From: Spisula solida
Lineage: Eukaryota > Mollusca > Bivalvia > Venerida > Mactridae
Reading direction: 5' to 3'
NCBI GenBank assembly: GCA_947247005.1
Contig: OX365947.1
Location: 35,110,760-35,174,759, forward strand
DNA: 64,000 bases
In this document: one piece after another, positions 33,301-44,930 of the stretch
Position numbering within the stretch: the stretch's first letter is position 1
Layout of the letters: every line of letters begins with the position of its first letter
Program-made: the position numbers and the translations under genes
Notes under the pieces: generated by a model
The model's input: only the letters and a program-made list of their open reading frames with translations
What the model was told of the DNA's origin: nothing
Database searches by the model: none

Positions 33301-33501
33301 CAATATTTACATCAGAAAACCCATTAACTGCCAGATGTGCGTTCATCTGATTCATTGAAAACAGATCCATACGATGTCTCGGATGATTCACCGTCATATT
33401 TATTTATGTAGTGTATTTAGCTGCGTCTGATGCTTAGCCGGAGTAATAGATAGCTGAGAGTTCCTATCATGTAGTACCAATTTAACATTTAAACACGGAC
33501 T
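33301..33501 (+). promoter_or_regulatory. Conserved promoter of lectin copy A
   Basis: This 200-base flank matches 45,314-45,527 (copy B) and the minus strand at about 24,000-23,812 (copy C). Shared words are CCCATTAACTGCCAG, GATTCACCGTCATATT/GTTCACCGCCATATT, TAGCTGCGTCTGATGC, GGAGTAATA.ATAGCTGAG and AGTACCAATTTAACATT. A TATA-like TATTTATTTA lies at 33,397-33,406, about 100 bases before the ATG. Conservation is expected from recent duplication, so it does not by itself prove regulation. Confidence 0.6.
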
Positions 33502-34401
33502 ATGAAAATGTATTGGTGTTTAAACTTGCTTTTATTACTGTTGTATCAGTGGATAGTACATGGACATTATGATGTGATGTATAAAGAAGGGTTTACATAC
33601 ACGGAGAACGCCATTATAGAAACTGTAACCGTAACTAGTGCCTTACAATGTTCACGGAGATGTTCATTTATAGACGAGTGCAGGGCGGTAGAATTGCAAG
33701 GAGATGCTTCAATGTGTACCGTCTTGAATTCGGCAACTAGGACCAATGAAATGACAATTGAGGAGCAGTATACGAAAATCGTAAGTTTTTTAATGTCCTG
33801 TGTAAAAAACACAATTTTAATAACTAATGGTATAATAATACTACATGTTGTAACATTATAAAAAATAATAATAATAAAATTATTAATTAATTGATTTGGT
33901 GGAAAAAGATTACATGTAAGAGGAATAATAAAATATGTCAAAAAAAGTTAAAACCAGATTTTAAGTAACGATGTCCTCACCACACTTAAAATATGAAAAT
34001 GTTTGTAGCATTACAATATGATGTCCATTATTTATTTCCAGGTTTGTGACGAAGGATGGGTCCGATTTGCTATGTCCTGCTACATGCTTTCGCCAGTTAA
34101 GTATAACTGGACTCAGTGTGTAGGATTTTGTGGCGACAGTGGTGGGTACCTTGCCTCGGATACGACTCACCTGGAAAGTGAATTTATCAACAATTTAAAA
34201 AATACTGGGGTATGGCTTGGTGGAAAACGAGAGCTCTGGCAATGGGGGTGGATCAACGGAGAGACCTGGGATTATACAAATTGGTTGCCAGGGGAACCAT
34301 CAAATACCACTAGTGGTAGTTGCCTTACGTATTACACAACAGCAACCGGGTGGAATGATTATAATTGCTCTAAAATACGGACATGCATGTGCGAAAAGTA
34401 G
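33502..34401 (+). CDS. Secreted PAN-like/C-type lectin protein, copy A (intact)
   Basis: Two coding exons, 33,502-33,780 and 34,042-34,401, are joined in phase 0 by a 261-base intron (GTAAGT donor, TTTATTTCCAG acceptor). The product is 212 residues. Residues 1-21 form a signal peptide (CLNLLLLLLYQWIVHG). Residues about 35-85 carry a PAN/apple-like pattern (ALQCSRRCSFIDECRAVEL, then SMCTVL). Exon 2 is a C-type lectin domain: CDEGWVRFAMSCY, WTQCVGFCG, VWLGGKRE, WGWINGETW, NWLPGEPSN, SCLTYY, GWNDYNC and CMCEK. WND is kept, and EPS stands where EPN (mannose type) or QPD (galactose type) is usual, so the sugar preference is unclear. Likely a secreted pattern-recognition or adhesion protein. AATAAA at 34,531-34,536 could be its poly(A) signal. 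Confidence 0.88.
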
Positions 34402-35530
34402 GCACCATGAGATGCGTCAGGAGAATATTATTTAAAATGAATTCACACCTTTCTTCCATCCATTCTTCGGTAACTAAATCGTGCCCGCTCCATATCTTGT
34501 GAAGCATGTGACCGATTTCCAGGTAAAAGTAATAAATGTGTACCTCACAGAGACGTTATGCAAAACCAACTTTCAAACCGTTTTCCATCTTTTTAGGTTC
34601 TTGACAATATGGTTGATAATCGTTTCAGTCTGCTCTTGGTTCTGCGTTGTGGCTTTATTTGATTGATAGGGACAGTAGTTTTGTATCCTAACCTTCTCTG
34701 CTTACAAAAGAAATTTGTCTCGACTGGCTCAAGATTGTCTTTACTAATTCCTTCATGAGGTGTTCATGGATCACGGGCCTGAAGTTTGACAATTGTCCAG
34801 TGTGTCTTTGATTGTTCTGGATGTGCAATACTTTATCAATGAAATTGGATCAGACTATACAATTTAATTTGAGCAAATCCAAGTTTCGTCTTCATGGCAA
34901 GCATTTGAAAGGACCCTTTTAGCAAGTTTTTATGTGAGGTTTCCAGCCGAGAGTCTAGTGTGGTACCGAGAAATAAATGTAGAAAGAGGACTACAATACA
35001 CTTACCGTGTTCAGATTTGTGTTAATTATGAACATGTACACGAAACGCGTGTGTTTTAATGAACTGAACAGACGTTTATTTTCGATTTAAATGTGCGTAC
35101 AACACCTCATTACACTCATTATGAAGCTCACCATTTTAATTTTAAGCATCACATTGATAAATTTATTTTATATTGTACATGCAGACGGCAAAATATTACG
35201 TAATTGATTAGAGCAAATAACAATCGTGACATATCACCACAAGCACCGCATGTACTTGGTTGTATGAATGTTTGGGACATAAAACAAACAGCTTTCCTAT
35301 TGCAGAATGTTGTTTAAGATTGATATTGGAACCATAACCACTGTTATGCAATGATTAAAGATGTTGTTGAATCATAAAGTTTTTAATGTTCAAGCGTTTA
35401 TCTCATGAAGTGATCCAGGCTGCAACTAATTAATGTACATTAAGTAGCTAATATAATATTTATAGCCTATTAATTTCAATACTGATCTGATCCGTGTTTT
35501 GCGCTAAATATCATTCTGTTGAGCTGAGTA

Positions 35531-35724
35531 CTAAGGTATGATTTAGATTATATGCATGATAGGCATTTTAATTTTAAATTAATGATTTGCTCTAGTTACT
35601 GATCGACCCGGGTACTGAAGAGAGTAGTATACTCTTCAGTACCCGGGTGGATCAGTACCTAGGGCCAAATCATTAATTTAAAATTAAAATGCCTATCATG
35701 CATATAATCTAAATCATACCTTAG
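35531..35724. repeat. 194-bp palindrome (cruciform-forming)
   Basis: The left arm CTAAGGTATGATTTAGATTA... returns inverted as ...TAATCTAAATCATACCTTAG, centred near 35,628. There is a second, inner palindrome of TACTGAAGAG/CTCTTCAGTA around the centre. Arms are almost perfect, with a few differences close to CGACCCGGG/CACCCGGG. The duplicate at 62,350-62,425 has only one arm, so the second arm arose after the duplication. Confidence 0.95.
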
Positions 35725-35835
35725 AAACCAAACGCCAACCCAAAAGCCAACGCTATGCATAATGTAAAGGTATTTTGCGTTCTGTAGCTTATATAAATAC
35801 AATGCAAGGTAATCTGGTAATACAAATGATTACAA

Positions 35836-36159
35836 GCACCAAGAAGATCAAAAAAGATTATATAAAGTCAGACAGGGAAGGCAGCATTCAACTTAACCAG
35901 CGGAGCATAGAAAACATTAAAAAATACACAAAGCACTGAAAACACGGCATCCCGTCCTGAAAGTCTGCCGCCTCAGTCAGTCAAACTAAACGGATTAAAA
36001 GCACCAAGAAGATCAAAAAAGATTATATAAAGTCAGACAGGGAAGGCAGCATTCAACTTAACCAGCGGAGCATAGAAAACATTAAAAAATATACAAAGCA
36101 CTGAAAACACGGCATCCCGTCCTGAAAGTCTGCCGCCTCAGTCAGTCAAACTAAACGGA
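35836..36159 (+). repeat. Two-copy 165-bp tandem duplication of the dispersed repeat
   Basis: Both copies start GCACCAAGAAGATCAAAAAA, contain AGTCAGACAGGGAAGGCAGC and GAAAGTCTGCCGCCTCAGTC, and end CTAAACGGA (35,836-35,994 and 36,001-36,159). They differ at only about one position, so the duplication is very recent. Single-copy relatives are at 20,165 and 62,520. Confidence 0.95.
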
Positions 36160-36913
36160 ACGAGAGCCATGTGACGAGAAAACAACAACCGGACACCACA
36201 CACTACAAGGACAATCTACAATATATTATAGTGTACATGCAATTTTGAAAGATACGAATCAGCCTTGTGCTGGACAACGAAATTGCAGAATGGCACATAC
36301 AAAATGAACAAAGTTAAAAAAAAGGCACAATGTATTTTTACTATAAAGTGGACAATGCATACATAGAGGAAGGTTGACCAAAGGGCTTCCGCCTTGGTGC
36401 GGACAGCGACAAATGTCACTGGGGGCTTAAACGTAAGTCGGACAGGGAAAGCAGCACTCAACTTAACCAAACGAGAGTATGCACTGCCCATGCCCAAGCT
36501 GTCAGAAAGCTGAATGAACTAGTTTCACCTGAGGCCACATGCAATACTCGAATTTGTTGATAATAATTATGCTACCTTGAACAAACTACAAAAAGTGAGA
36601 CTACAACGAAGCTAGGGATATTCGTAGAAACTTCAATCAACTCATTTCGAAATAGAAATCAAAATTGAATGGCAGACAGGTTGTTAAGTAACTATGTGTA
36701 CGGAACAGTAATTGGAATAACTTCTGACGAGGCAATGTCATTGAGAAATTTACATTAAAAGAACAGTCTGCTATTTGAAACATTTCCCCTCGATGCTACC
36801 CCCATAAATTAAAATGTGTTAAGCATCTTGTGTTCGTGGCCTTGTTAAAAAATTTAATATCTTATTTAACTTTAAGTTACTAGTATTTTACCAGAGCGGA
36901 CGATCAGTTATAT

Positions 36914-37141
36914 CGCTGGCTTAGAATTAGAAGGTCGTAAGTACATGTATTTGTAATCTGCATCTCAAGGCGCTTCTTATGAGCCTATTTTTATGAAAAT
37001 CGGAAGTGGTCATGTTGACCAAACTGAAATTTTAAAAACTTGTTTTTCCATAAGCTATGAGTAGTGTTCAGACAGACTGTTTTTTCTTGTTTTGTCAAAA
37101 TATTGATTTTGTACTTACGACCTTCTAATTCTAAGCCAGCG
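36914..37141. mobile_element. Small MITE, 228 bp, 31-bp TIRs
   Basis: The ends are CGCTGGCTTAGAATTAGAAG, continuing GTCGTAAGTAC, mirrored at the right. The corresponding site in duplicon B (63,186-63,286) holds an internally deleted version of about 101 bases with the same ends, so the element predates the duplication and lost its centre in one copy. Confidence 0.8.
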
Positions 37142-37390
37142 CTATGTCAATGATTTTATACTGGAAACCAATCAGACTGACGGAATCATTATTTCATATT
37201 CGTTCAAACAACCGTCATCGTCGGATACTATTTGTTGCTGTTTAAAATGTCTCCGGACATTCACATCAGTGTAATTAGCATCTGCAATTACCTCCCTTTA
37301 TGGTAATTTGCAAATTTAAGACATCTTGCACAGCGTGTAATTCATTGAGAGAGGCAGTATGAGGGGTACTTGTATATATCCATGTTTGGG

Positions 37391-37610
37391 AGATGGACAA
37401 GTGGTAAGAGCTACTGACTACTGAACCAAAGGTTGTGGGTTCAACCACGCCTCAAGCCGGGTTGAAACAGAAATGCTTTTCAGTGTTTCTCACCTAAAAC
37501 CCGATGTCCCATGTATGATGTTTTACACCAGGCACTTAAAAGAACCGGGGATATTTCTGGAACTGGGGCATCTTCTGTATCATGCACTATCCCCCCAAAA
37601 TTTATCGACG
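37391..37610 (+). mobile_element. tRNA-derived SINE, truncated
   Basis: The head carries ATGGACAAGTGGTAAGAGC (box A region) and GGGTTCAACCACGC (box B). The body AAATGCTTTTCAGTGTTTCTC, AAAAGAACCGGGG and CTGTATCATGCACTATCCCC matches 54,423-54,740 closely. It lacks the GGACGAGACGTTAAGCG middle and the 3' part of that copy. Confidence 0.8.
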
Positions 37611-38309
37611 ACGAACCGGTTTTGCTTTATTGACGATTTTATAAACCAGACATTTTTTCTTAACAAACCAAGACCCAACTGGTTTCGGTTTACCAGGCGG
37701 TTTCAAACTAGTTTGTCAAACCGATCGAACCACCCCTGGAGGTGGTGTACTCGGTTCGTTACAATCCAAAACTGTTCAAATTCAACAAAAAATGGCGGAA
37801 ACATCCTAAAGCTGGATGATTTCAGTAAAAATAATATAAAAAAATAAAAAAAACATGTAAAAATGAATATTCCAAAGTTTCAACAACGTCACAATAAAAT
37901 TGCCAGAGTTCCCTCTCTTCGTTCGGGAAGGGGAAAGGGAATTTAAATGTTTATGGCCTAGAGGGAATCGAGTTAAAGTGATTAGTTTTTAATTTTCATT
38001 TATAGGATGTTTTCATATGTTGTTGGTTGGGATATATATCTTCATGGTATAATTGTTTTTTTTAAATAATATATTTCCCAGAAGGTCGGGTAATATATGT
38101 TGGGATAGGATTTGCGCATTTCGGCCCTTCGGTAGCGACAATATAATATATTTGTCTGTCATTTTGTAATTGTTATAAACCACATGTTTACCGTAAAACT
38201 TTAAACAAAACTAATTTTGAAATATTTTCGAAACTACCTAACTAAAACCAAAACCGGTTTGTTGCCGATAAATTCTCCCCGTATAAGTGTTTGTTTGAAG
38301 TGATTCAAT
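37611..38309. other. Non-coding stretch
   Basis: It contains AAACCGGTT- and CCGGTTTG-like words (37,610-37,740 and 38,250-38,275) and a 37,900-37,960 GAAGGGGAAAGGGA patch. I cannot assign it. Confidence 0.35.
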
Positions 38310-41300
38310 AATTAATCAATATACAATACAACATTTATTTCGTCAAGGTTACATGAGTAACAACAGACATATATGGGTTAGCGTAGTAACATACATAGTA
38401 CAATGTTAATTATATTTCATAGCAACTTATTTGAAGTTCAGTATAACAGAAGTTTAACATATAAGTAAGAGTGGTGTCCAATATTAGAAATGTGCATATC
38501 TATAAACTATTAAGATGATTTTCCGAATTAAAGAAATTCATATATATATATATACATTGTATATGCAGATCGTTACTAAAGAGGTTACATTGCGTCTTTA
38601 CTTTTACTATTAAGAAAAACAGTATGTACACATTTGCATGGTAGCGTTTCTGGTATAGAATATATTGAATTGCATAGCAACATACGAAAAATAGTATTGC
38701 AATATTATGGAAATTGATTATTAGCGTATAATATCATCATATTTGGTACAGTATTAAAATACATGACGACATTGAATAATTAGCAGTAAATACTACTGGT
38801 TTTAAATATTTCAAAAACACAAAACAACAACAGGTACAAATGTAGCACAGTATACTCTATGACAGAATGTGACTGTCACACAAACATTCAAAAATAAACA
38901 AATGTGTATACTCCTTTCACCATTATTGGAATAATGAATAGAATAAATTTATCAACTTACAGCGTTTATCAGATAGGAGACAAAGATAGCTACTTTTTTT
39001 AAGACATTCATGTTATCATTATTGAGAAGTTGTTGATATTTTATTACATTTGGGAGCGTATAGTAGTATCTATCTATGAATAATGTGCGTTTGTTCTGAA
39101 AGTGGCTACATACAAGCAGATAGTGCATATTGTCGCCTACACCACCTCTACAAAAAGTACAAGTTCGTTCGTTGTAAGGGGTATCATCCCATCTCCCGGT
39201 CTCGACGGGGAATTTATGGTTGAAAGTACGAAACTTCAGAAGTGGTATAAGGTATCTAGATGGCAAGGAGATTAGGTAGTTTTCGAATTCGGTATTATCT
39301 TTGAAAGTTTTGTATTCTTTCCCTTTATTCGACTGTTCAAGTTTACCATTCCAGTTTTGTTTAAATTGGTCTATTAATCTCTGTTTTATTAACAAATGTA
39401 AATTCTTGTTTTGTATAGCATTTTGGTTAATAAAGAGGTCAGAATAACCAGTTGAATCTAGAATATTTCGGACACAAGATATCCATTTACTTGGTTTGTT
39501 ACCATGAATAAGATGTTTGTATATCATGTAGGAGAATTTTTCTTTACTGCCATTGATAATATTTAGCCAATATTTTATCATTCTAGTTTGAAAATAAATA
39601 GTGAGTGGGTAACGACCAAGTTCGGCATAGAGAATGTATGCCGGTGTACTTTTTCTAGAATATGTTATTTTTCTAAGAAATTCGAGATGAATCTTTTCCA
39701 TTATATCCGTATTTTCGTAACTCCAGATTTCACAACCATATGATAAGATAGGAAGGATTGTATGGTCAAATAGTTGCAGCTGTAGGTCGATTGGTAGGTG
39801 GAGGTTATAAATACGTTTATATAACAAGTACATGGCTTTTCTAGCTTGTGATAAAAGATGGGACCTAGCTTTATAGAAACTTCCGTTTGGTGAGAAAAAA
39901 ATACCAAGGTATTTATATGAGTCAACAATCTCAAGTCTGCAACCAGCCAATGTAAAATTGTAATGATGAATGCCTCGTCTATTTGAGCCAATTACTATGA
40001 CTTTTGTCTTGTTTGTGTTTATTTTAAGTTTCCAATTCTGACAATATTGGTTAAAATCGTTAAGACATTTTTGGAATTCTTCCACAGTCTTGCTTACAAT
40101 TACAGTGTCGTCAGCAAACAATAAGACAAGAATTCTTATAAATTTCAGCACATCGTTTTCCATAAATTCTAAATTAATACTTGTGTTTCCATTGTCAGAT
40201 AGAAACTTTTGTAAGTCGTTTAGATACAACGAGAATAACAGAGGGGATAAATTTTCTCCTTGTCGGACTCCTGAGTCACAAGAGAAGAATGATGATATAT
40301 CGGCATTTAGCTGAACACAAGATTTGATATTTGCATACATATTATGAATAACTCTAAAAAACTTTCCGTCTACCCCGTTACTTAATAATTTTTGAAACAA
40401 TTCTACTCTTGGGATAAGGTCAAAACAACGTGAAAAATCGATGAAGCTCACAAATAGCTTTCGTTTCTGTGATCGAAATAGCTCTATTAAGGTGTTAAGG
40501 ACAAATATATGGTCGGTAGTGGAATGATCTTTTCTAAAGCCTGCTTGATTTTCTTCAATAATATTATGGTGTTCGACAAATTTGGTGAGTCGTGCATTTA
40601 GAACTGATGTAAATAGTTTACCGAGACAGCTTAAAATAGTAATGGGTCTGAAATTTTCAGGGGCCGTTTGCGAACCCTTTCCTTTGAATATAGGGACAAT
40701 GAAGCCTTCTGTCCAGCATTTAGGAATGTTTCCGGTATCTATGATGATATTGAAAAGTTTAGTGTATATAGGCAGCATTATGGATTTCGTTGATTTTAGA
40801 TATTCATTAAGGATTTGATCAGATTGGCTGCATGCTTTCGCATTCTTACATTTTCCAATCATTTTATCAATTTCATCAGGGACGATTTGTGTATTAAGAA
40901 TTTCATCAGCGTTTTCAATATTTGGATTAATTTCTATATGATCAGTATCTTCAACATCAGTACCACTATTCACGTTCTTAAAATATTCGTAGAATTCATG
41001 TAAGGTTGGTGTTTTCTCGGTTTTATTACGTTTGAACTTGTTAAGAAAATTCCAGTAGGATTTGGGATTTTTTGATTTTATGTTCCGCAGTTTAGACTGG
41101 TTATGGAAGCGGTGCGTCTGTATGTGAGAATTCATTGTTTGTTTATAGTCGTGGCTCGCACGCTTCAATACATCTTGAGCACGTGGAGTTTTAGTCAACC
41201 GGTACTGTTTACGAGCACGATTATAAATTACTCGTTTATTGCGACATTGAGGCCCGTACCACGGCTGATTTGTACGTTTGTTAGCGTTTTTATTTAATGA

Positions 41301-42452
41301 ATAGTTCGAATTGCGTTCTGCAAAAGTTTTAGCGCTAGAGTCAGAAAATATTTTTGAAATAGAATTGACAATGTCATTTATCTTTTCTTCGCGCTGTATA
41401 TTGTTTACTGCGATACTGTCAAGCTCCAGTTCAACGGAGGCTACAAGGTCGAGATCAATATTTTGTAAAAACACCGACCCCTTGTCTTGTCGCCATGGGG
41501 GTTTATTGCTTATATGGGGTATGTTATTAATACCTTGGGATTCTTGGTTGGGAAAATTTAGTTTACATGATACTAATGAGTGTCCATCAGAAAATAAGTG
41601 GTCAAGTTCGGTAATCTCAAAGTCAGAGATTAGTTTCAAGACTGACAATGAACAAATAATGTAATCTATAACGGATACGTTTTTAAATGTAAAATTTCCT
41701 ATTGTCTTATCTGACCCAACTCTACCGTTTAAGATACATAAATTATTATTTTTACAGATATTGAGGAGTGAATTACCAATCGTATTACTTTTATGATCCA
41801 GCGATGTGCGTTTAACATTTATGTTTTGATTCGTATTACTTAGAATCTGTAGTTGTGTATAAGCATCCTCATGTGGGTCATCAAAATCAATCAAATTATT
41901 TAATGATACGTCTGGTATAATAAAATCATCATGATTGGACGTATGTCCATTGGTATCACCTGCAAGAAGTACATAGTCATACTCGTTACAAATAGAGTTT
42001 ATCTCGTTTTCTAGTACAGAAAGCTCTTCGAGGTTAAAGAAACGTGATGACTCTGGGGGTATATATACAGTACCAATAACTATATCATTATCTGGGAAAA
42101 GATAACCTTTCTTGATTTTCATCCACATTATGTAATCACATTCAGTTTCTAAAAGTTCAACATAGTTACACAGTTCATTCTTGACAAGTAAACCAATTCC
42201 ACCAGATTTTCTATAGTATAGTTGTTTACGTGGTTGTGAATAAAATGTATAATTATTGAGTTCAATAACATCATGCTTATCTAGCTTGCATTCAGTACAG
42301 CACAAAATATCAAAGGATTTTACAGCATTCTGAAATTCAAGATAATTTACACGATTTTAAAGTCCACAAACGTTAAGTGATCCAATTTTCAGAATGTGAT
42401 ATTTAAAGGAAAGTTTCAAACGTCCATGATTGCAGATCAGTGAAATATCCAT
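38310..42452 (-). mobile_element. Nearly full-length APE-type non-LTR retrotransposon
   Basis: This is a minus-strand LINE. The coding frame is 42,452-38,952 and the 3' untranslated part runs to about 38,310, where a ...GACGAAATAAATGTTGTATTG tail gives way to AT-rich flank. No 5' boundary or target duplication could be fixed. Just one nonsense codon separates the copy from an uninterrupted frame, so it inserted recently. Similar tail words (GTTTATTTTCGAT) near 35,075 and 61,915 may be old relatives. Confidence 0.85.
38952..42452 (-). pseudogene. LINE endonuclease-reverse transcriptase (one nonsense codon)
   Basis: The frame of about 1,166 codons would start at ATG 42,452-42,450 and end at 38,952. 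Codon 32 is TAA (42,357-42,359); downstream the frame is open for 1,134 residues (first Met 42,305). The N-terminal third is an APE-type endonuclease (SLNVCGL, CTECKL, GGIGLLVKN, VIGTVYIPPES, LLAGDTNGH, VIDYIICS, SDGHSLVS), which nicks the target. The RT spans about residues 530-850: FIDFSRCFDLIP near 671, GVRQGENLSPLLFSLYLNDL, and LLFADDTVI near 782. The C-terminus has CTFCRGGVGDNMHYLLVC, a C-x2-C-x8-H-x4-C knuckle. Upstream no gag-like ORF1 was seen. The clade is not assigned by eye. Confidence 0.92.
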
Positions 42453-43123
42453 TACGAATGTACACTAAATATTTTAATGTGTTGTAATATGTTTTTGCTA
42501 TTTGGTTCGTAACTTTTACTGAATAATGCACGTTTGATGTTTCACCTGATGAACACAGCGATCTGAGTTCTAATGGCAGTCCATAAACATGGTTTGTTAC
42601 CTTGTTTCACTCAGGATTTTTTGAAAATGTTCTGCAATGATAGGAAATACAACACGTTTAAATATGTTAACTACAGTCTGTATGCAGAAAAGTAATACAT
42701 GTATAACACATTTATTGTCATTGGCCACAGTCTAAGTGTGAACATTTGGGTATACATTTAGTCCATATATCTAAACGTAGTGGATACTGAGTTAGTTTTG
42801 TGTATTGTCAGTAACTTATGAATGTCAAATTGTTAAAAGTGTTAAAATTTCCGAAATTTATGTTTGTATCACTATGTATACATGTAACTTGTGGTCCGAG
42901 ATGGCATGGTCAAATATACCTGCGGGGTCTGACTCTTCCATGTTCGTTTGTACTACTCCCTACTTTTGTCAGCTAAAGAATTGTGATATGCCGGTTGTAA
43001 AATAACAAAAACGTCGATGTTGTTGCTAATCACAAACAACAAAAACATACCATAAGCTACCACAAAAAAGGGCTCTTTTCACCGCATTTTATGATTTATG
43101 CACATATCAATGTTTTTCCCCAG
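42453..43123. other. Non-coding stretch upstream of the LINE
   Basis: This may include the LINE 5' untranslated region. No ORF1 is visible on the minus strand. (G)12 lies at 43,124-43,135. Confidence 0.4.
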
Positions 43124-43368
43124 AGGGGGGGGGGGTGCACGGAGAATTGGACATAAAGAATTTGATCACCTCTGCCGTCACATGTAGAGGGAATGAGACT
43201 TGGCCTGTATTTTATGGACCGGGGACACCCCACGGAATTAGACAATGCACATGGGAGGGGAATATGAATTACAATTTCCAAAAATGTCTAATACCCCTAT
43301 ATAATCCCCCCTCTGGGGAAACCATTGACAAGTGCACTGTTGATTATATCTCATATAGGCGCTGTTAA
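43114..43368 (+). CDS. Possible terminal exon, unknown secreted-type protein
   Basis: A TTTTTCCCCAG acceptor-like site (ending about 43,122) precedes a G-run and then a frame of 77 residues to TAA at 43,366-43,368. It reads ELDIKNLITSAVTCRGNETW, PVFYGPGTPHGIRQCTWEGN, NFQKC and KCTVDYISYRRC. Regular cysteines, Trp and an N-x-T site resemble an extracellular module, distantly like hormone-receptor (HRM) domains, but I cannot name it. No upstream exon was found and there is no ATG. It could be chance. Confidence 0.2.
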   Translation, partial: FSPEGGGVHGELDIKNLITSAVTCRGNETWPVFYGPGTPHGIRQCTWEGNMNYNFQKCLIPLYNPPSGETIDKCTVDYISYRRC

Positions 43369-43613
43369 GCACATCAGCATAAAATTCAGATTGAAACAGA
43401 CCCTGTCACAGAAGCGTCTTTAAACTAATACCATATTTAGAAATGTGATCAGTATTTCGCCAATGAAATTTTGCAAAAGTTTTATAAATGAAAGCGATAG
43501 CCTTTTTGCAGTACTAGTAATTTATTAAAAAGTTAAGTTACCAATTTTCTAGGGCTGCTTTCAGCAGTTCAGCCGTTCGGCCACCCTTTGACATTTAAAC
43601 TTCCCCTGTTCAT

Positions 43614-43877
43614 TGGGCTACCTATGGAAACCTACGTTCGAGTCTCCCTGGGGAGACTATTTCTCTCCTGGTGGGTGTGCAGCCAACATCGATCTTCGGC
43701 GCCCAGGACTATCGAACATGTTCAGACACAGCCCTCGCAGGTACCAATTCACTCCTTGGTCGAGTGGAGCATGTGGGTTATTCGTGCTCAGAGAAATTAA
43801 GCAGTGGTCCAGACGGGGGTTGAACCCGGGACCTCTAGATTCCGAAGCGCGCGCCCTACCTCTAGGCCACCGCTCCC
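43614..43877 (-). mobile_element. tRNA-derived SINE, minus strand
   Basis: Read on the minus strand, GGGGAGCGGTGGCCTAGAGG (box A at 43,869-43,858) and GGGTTCAACCC (box B at 43,827-43,817) head a body with AGCACGAATAACCCACATGC, GGAGTGAATTGGTACCTG and a TGCACACCCACCAGGAGAG end. The cloverleaf is not complete. This family differs from the two other SINE types nearby. Confidence 0.75.
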
Positions 43878-44018
43878 CACAAATAATACAAATATTTCGG
43901 GTTTCCACCAGAGAACAAGCTCTTGAAAACGGTTTAAATTGAAAGGCGAAAACACCTTCGGAAGTTTCCTGTGGAACATCTCCATCCACGTGTGGGTAAT
44001 TTACAGTTTTGAGCTTAA

Positions 44019-44556
44019 AGGTGCTGCCTCACAGATTTGGTTAAAATCTTTATATATCGTGATTTTCTAACCTAACCAAGTATTGATGTAATAGAAAGCC
44101 ACTGACGGTTGCTTTATGAAAAATTTAGTGCAAATAAGCAATTATAACCACTCTCGATATCGCCCACTGAGTATTTTTTTCGTGAAAAAAAGCGCTAAGT
44201 TGCCTTCCAAAATGCTTTGTAAATTATGTAATTCACACATGATCGAACTGTAACTTCAGCAAACTATAGCGTAAACATCAGTGAGGTATTTGGTTTGTTT
44301 TTCCATTCGTTTTTATCAAATGCGAACAAATTTCAGGCAATTTATGTGATAGTAGTGTTAATTCTATAGGGTATTAATACCCTATAGAATTTTTGATGTA
44401 AAAATACTGAATAACTACAAAATGCCGATGTTTCTCAAGTTATTTTAGATGTCAGTGTGGTTGTTTATGGCATATACAGGCAACTATACCAAAATAACGC
44501 GAATATTTGACAATTTTATTTATTTTTACAATACACAAAAACGTGAGGCAGTCCCT
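44019..44556. mobile_element. TTAA-flanked MITE, 538 bp
   Basis: TTAA at 44,015-44,018 and 44,557-44,560 encloses ends AGGTGCTGCCTCAC and, inverted, AGGGACTGCCTCAC. A perfect inner palindrome (ATTCTATAGGGTATTAATAC mirrored to AGAAT) sits at about 44,361-44,391. TTAA duplication suggests a piggyBac or Kolobok relative. No coding frame. Confidence 0.85.
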
Positions 44557-44671
44557 TTAAAATCATCTATATCAATTTTCGTAAAAGGTACAAATAAATG
44601 TACCTGTTTTAATTGTAAGATCCAGACCTAGGAAAGATGCGTGTGTATCAGATGAACAAGAATGACAAATC

Positions 44672-44930
44672 GCCTCCTCGATAGCCTAGTGGTTGAGCGT
44701 TCGCTTCGAGTGCGGGAGGTCTCGGGTTCGATCCTTGGCCGCGTCATACCAAAAACGAAATAAGAATGGTACCAGAAATTCCCTTGCTAGACGCTCAGCA
44801 TAAAAAAGGGAAACTGGCTTCTCTTCTCTCATACCCTCTAGGCGATGGATAACATCAGGAATGAGGTGTCGAGAGTGATTCATATAAGTTGGAAAAACTT
44901 GTTTCACAATCGACCTTAAATAAATTAGTA
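44672..44930 (+). mobile_element. tRNA-derived SINE
   Basis: GCCTCCTCGATAGCCTAGTGG (box A, 44,682-44,693) and GGGTTCGATCC (box B, 44,724-44,734) are followed by AAAACGAAATAAGAATGGTAC, GACGCTCAGCATAAAAAAGGG and a CTTAAATAAATT tail. Third SINE family of the window. Confidence 0.75.

Larger units (their letters stand above)
34440..37340 (+). repeat. 3' flank of lectin duplicon A
   Basis: This flank matches 61,498-63,320 in the same order and orientation, starting ATTCACACCTTTCTTCC against ATTCACATCTTTCTGCC and running through TGCCCGCTCCATATCTTGTG, GCAATACTTTATCAATGA, CACTCATTATGAAGCTCACC and TTTTAATTTTAAGCATCACA to the MITE at 36,914. A shorter match follows copy C (21,000-20,880, inverted). 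It is non-coding. Differences between A and B inside this block are single bases plus discrete insertions (palindrome, tandem duplication), which makes it a good relative clock. Confidence 0.85.

Noticed and set aside
40090..41664. Several plus-strand frames within the LINE
   Set aside because: They are antisense shadows of the minus-strand polymerase frame.
44672..44740. A functional tRNA gene
   Set aside because: The head has good Pol III boxes, but it continues into a SINE body and lacks a full cloverleaf.
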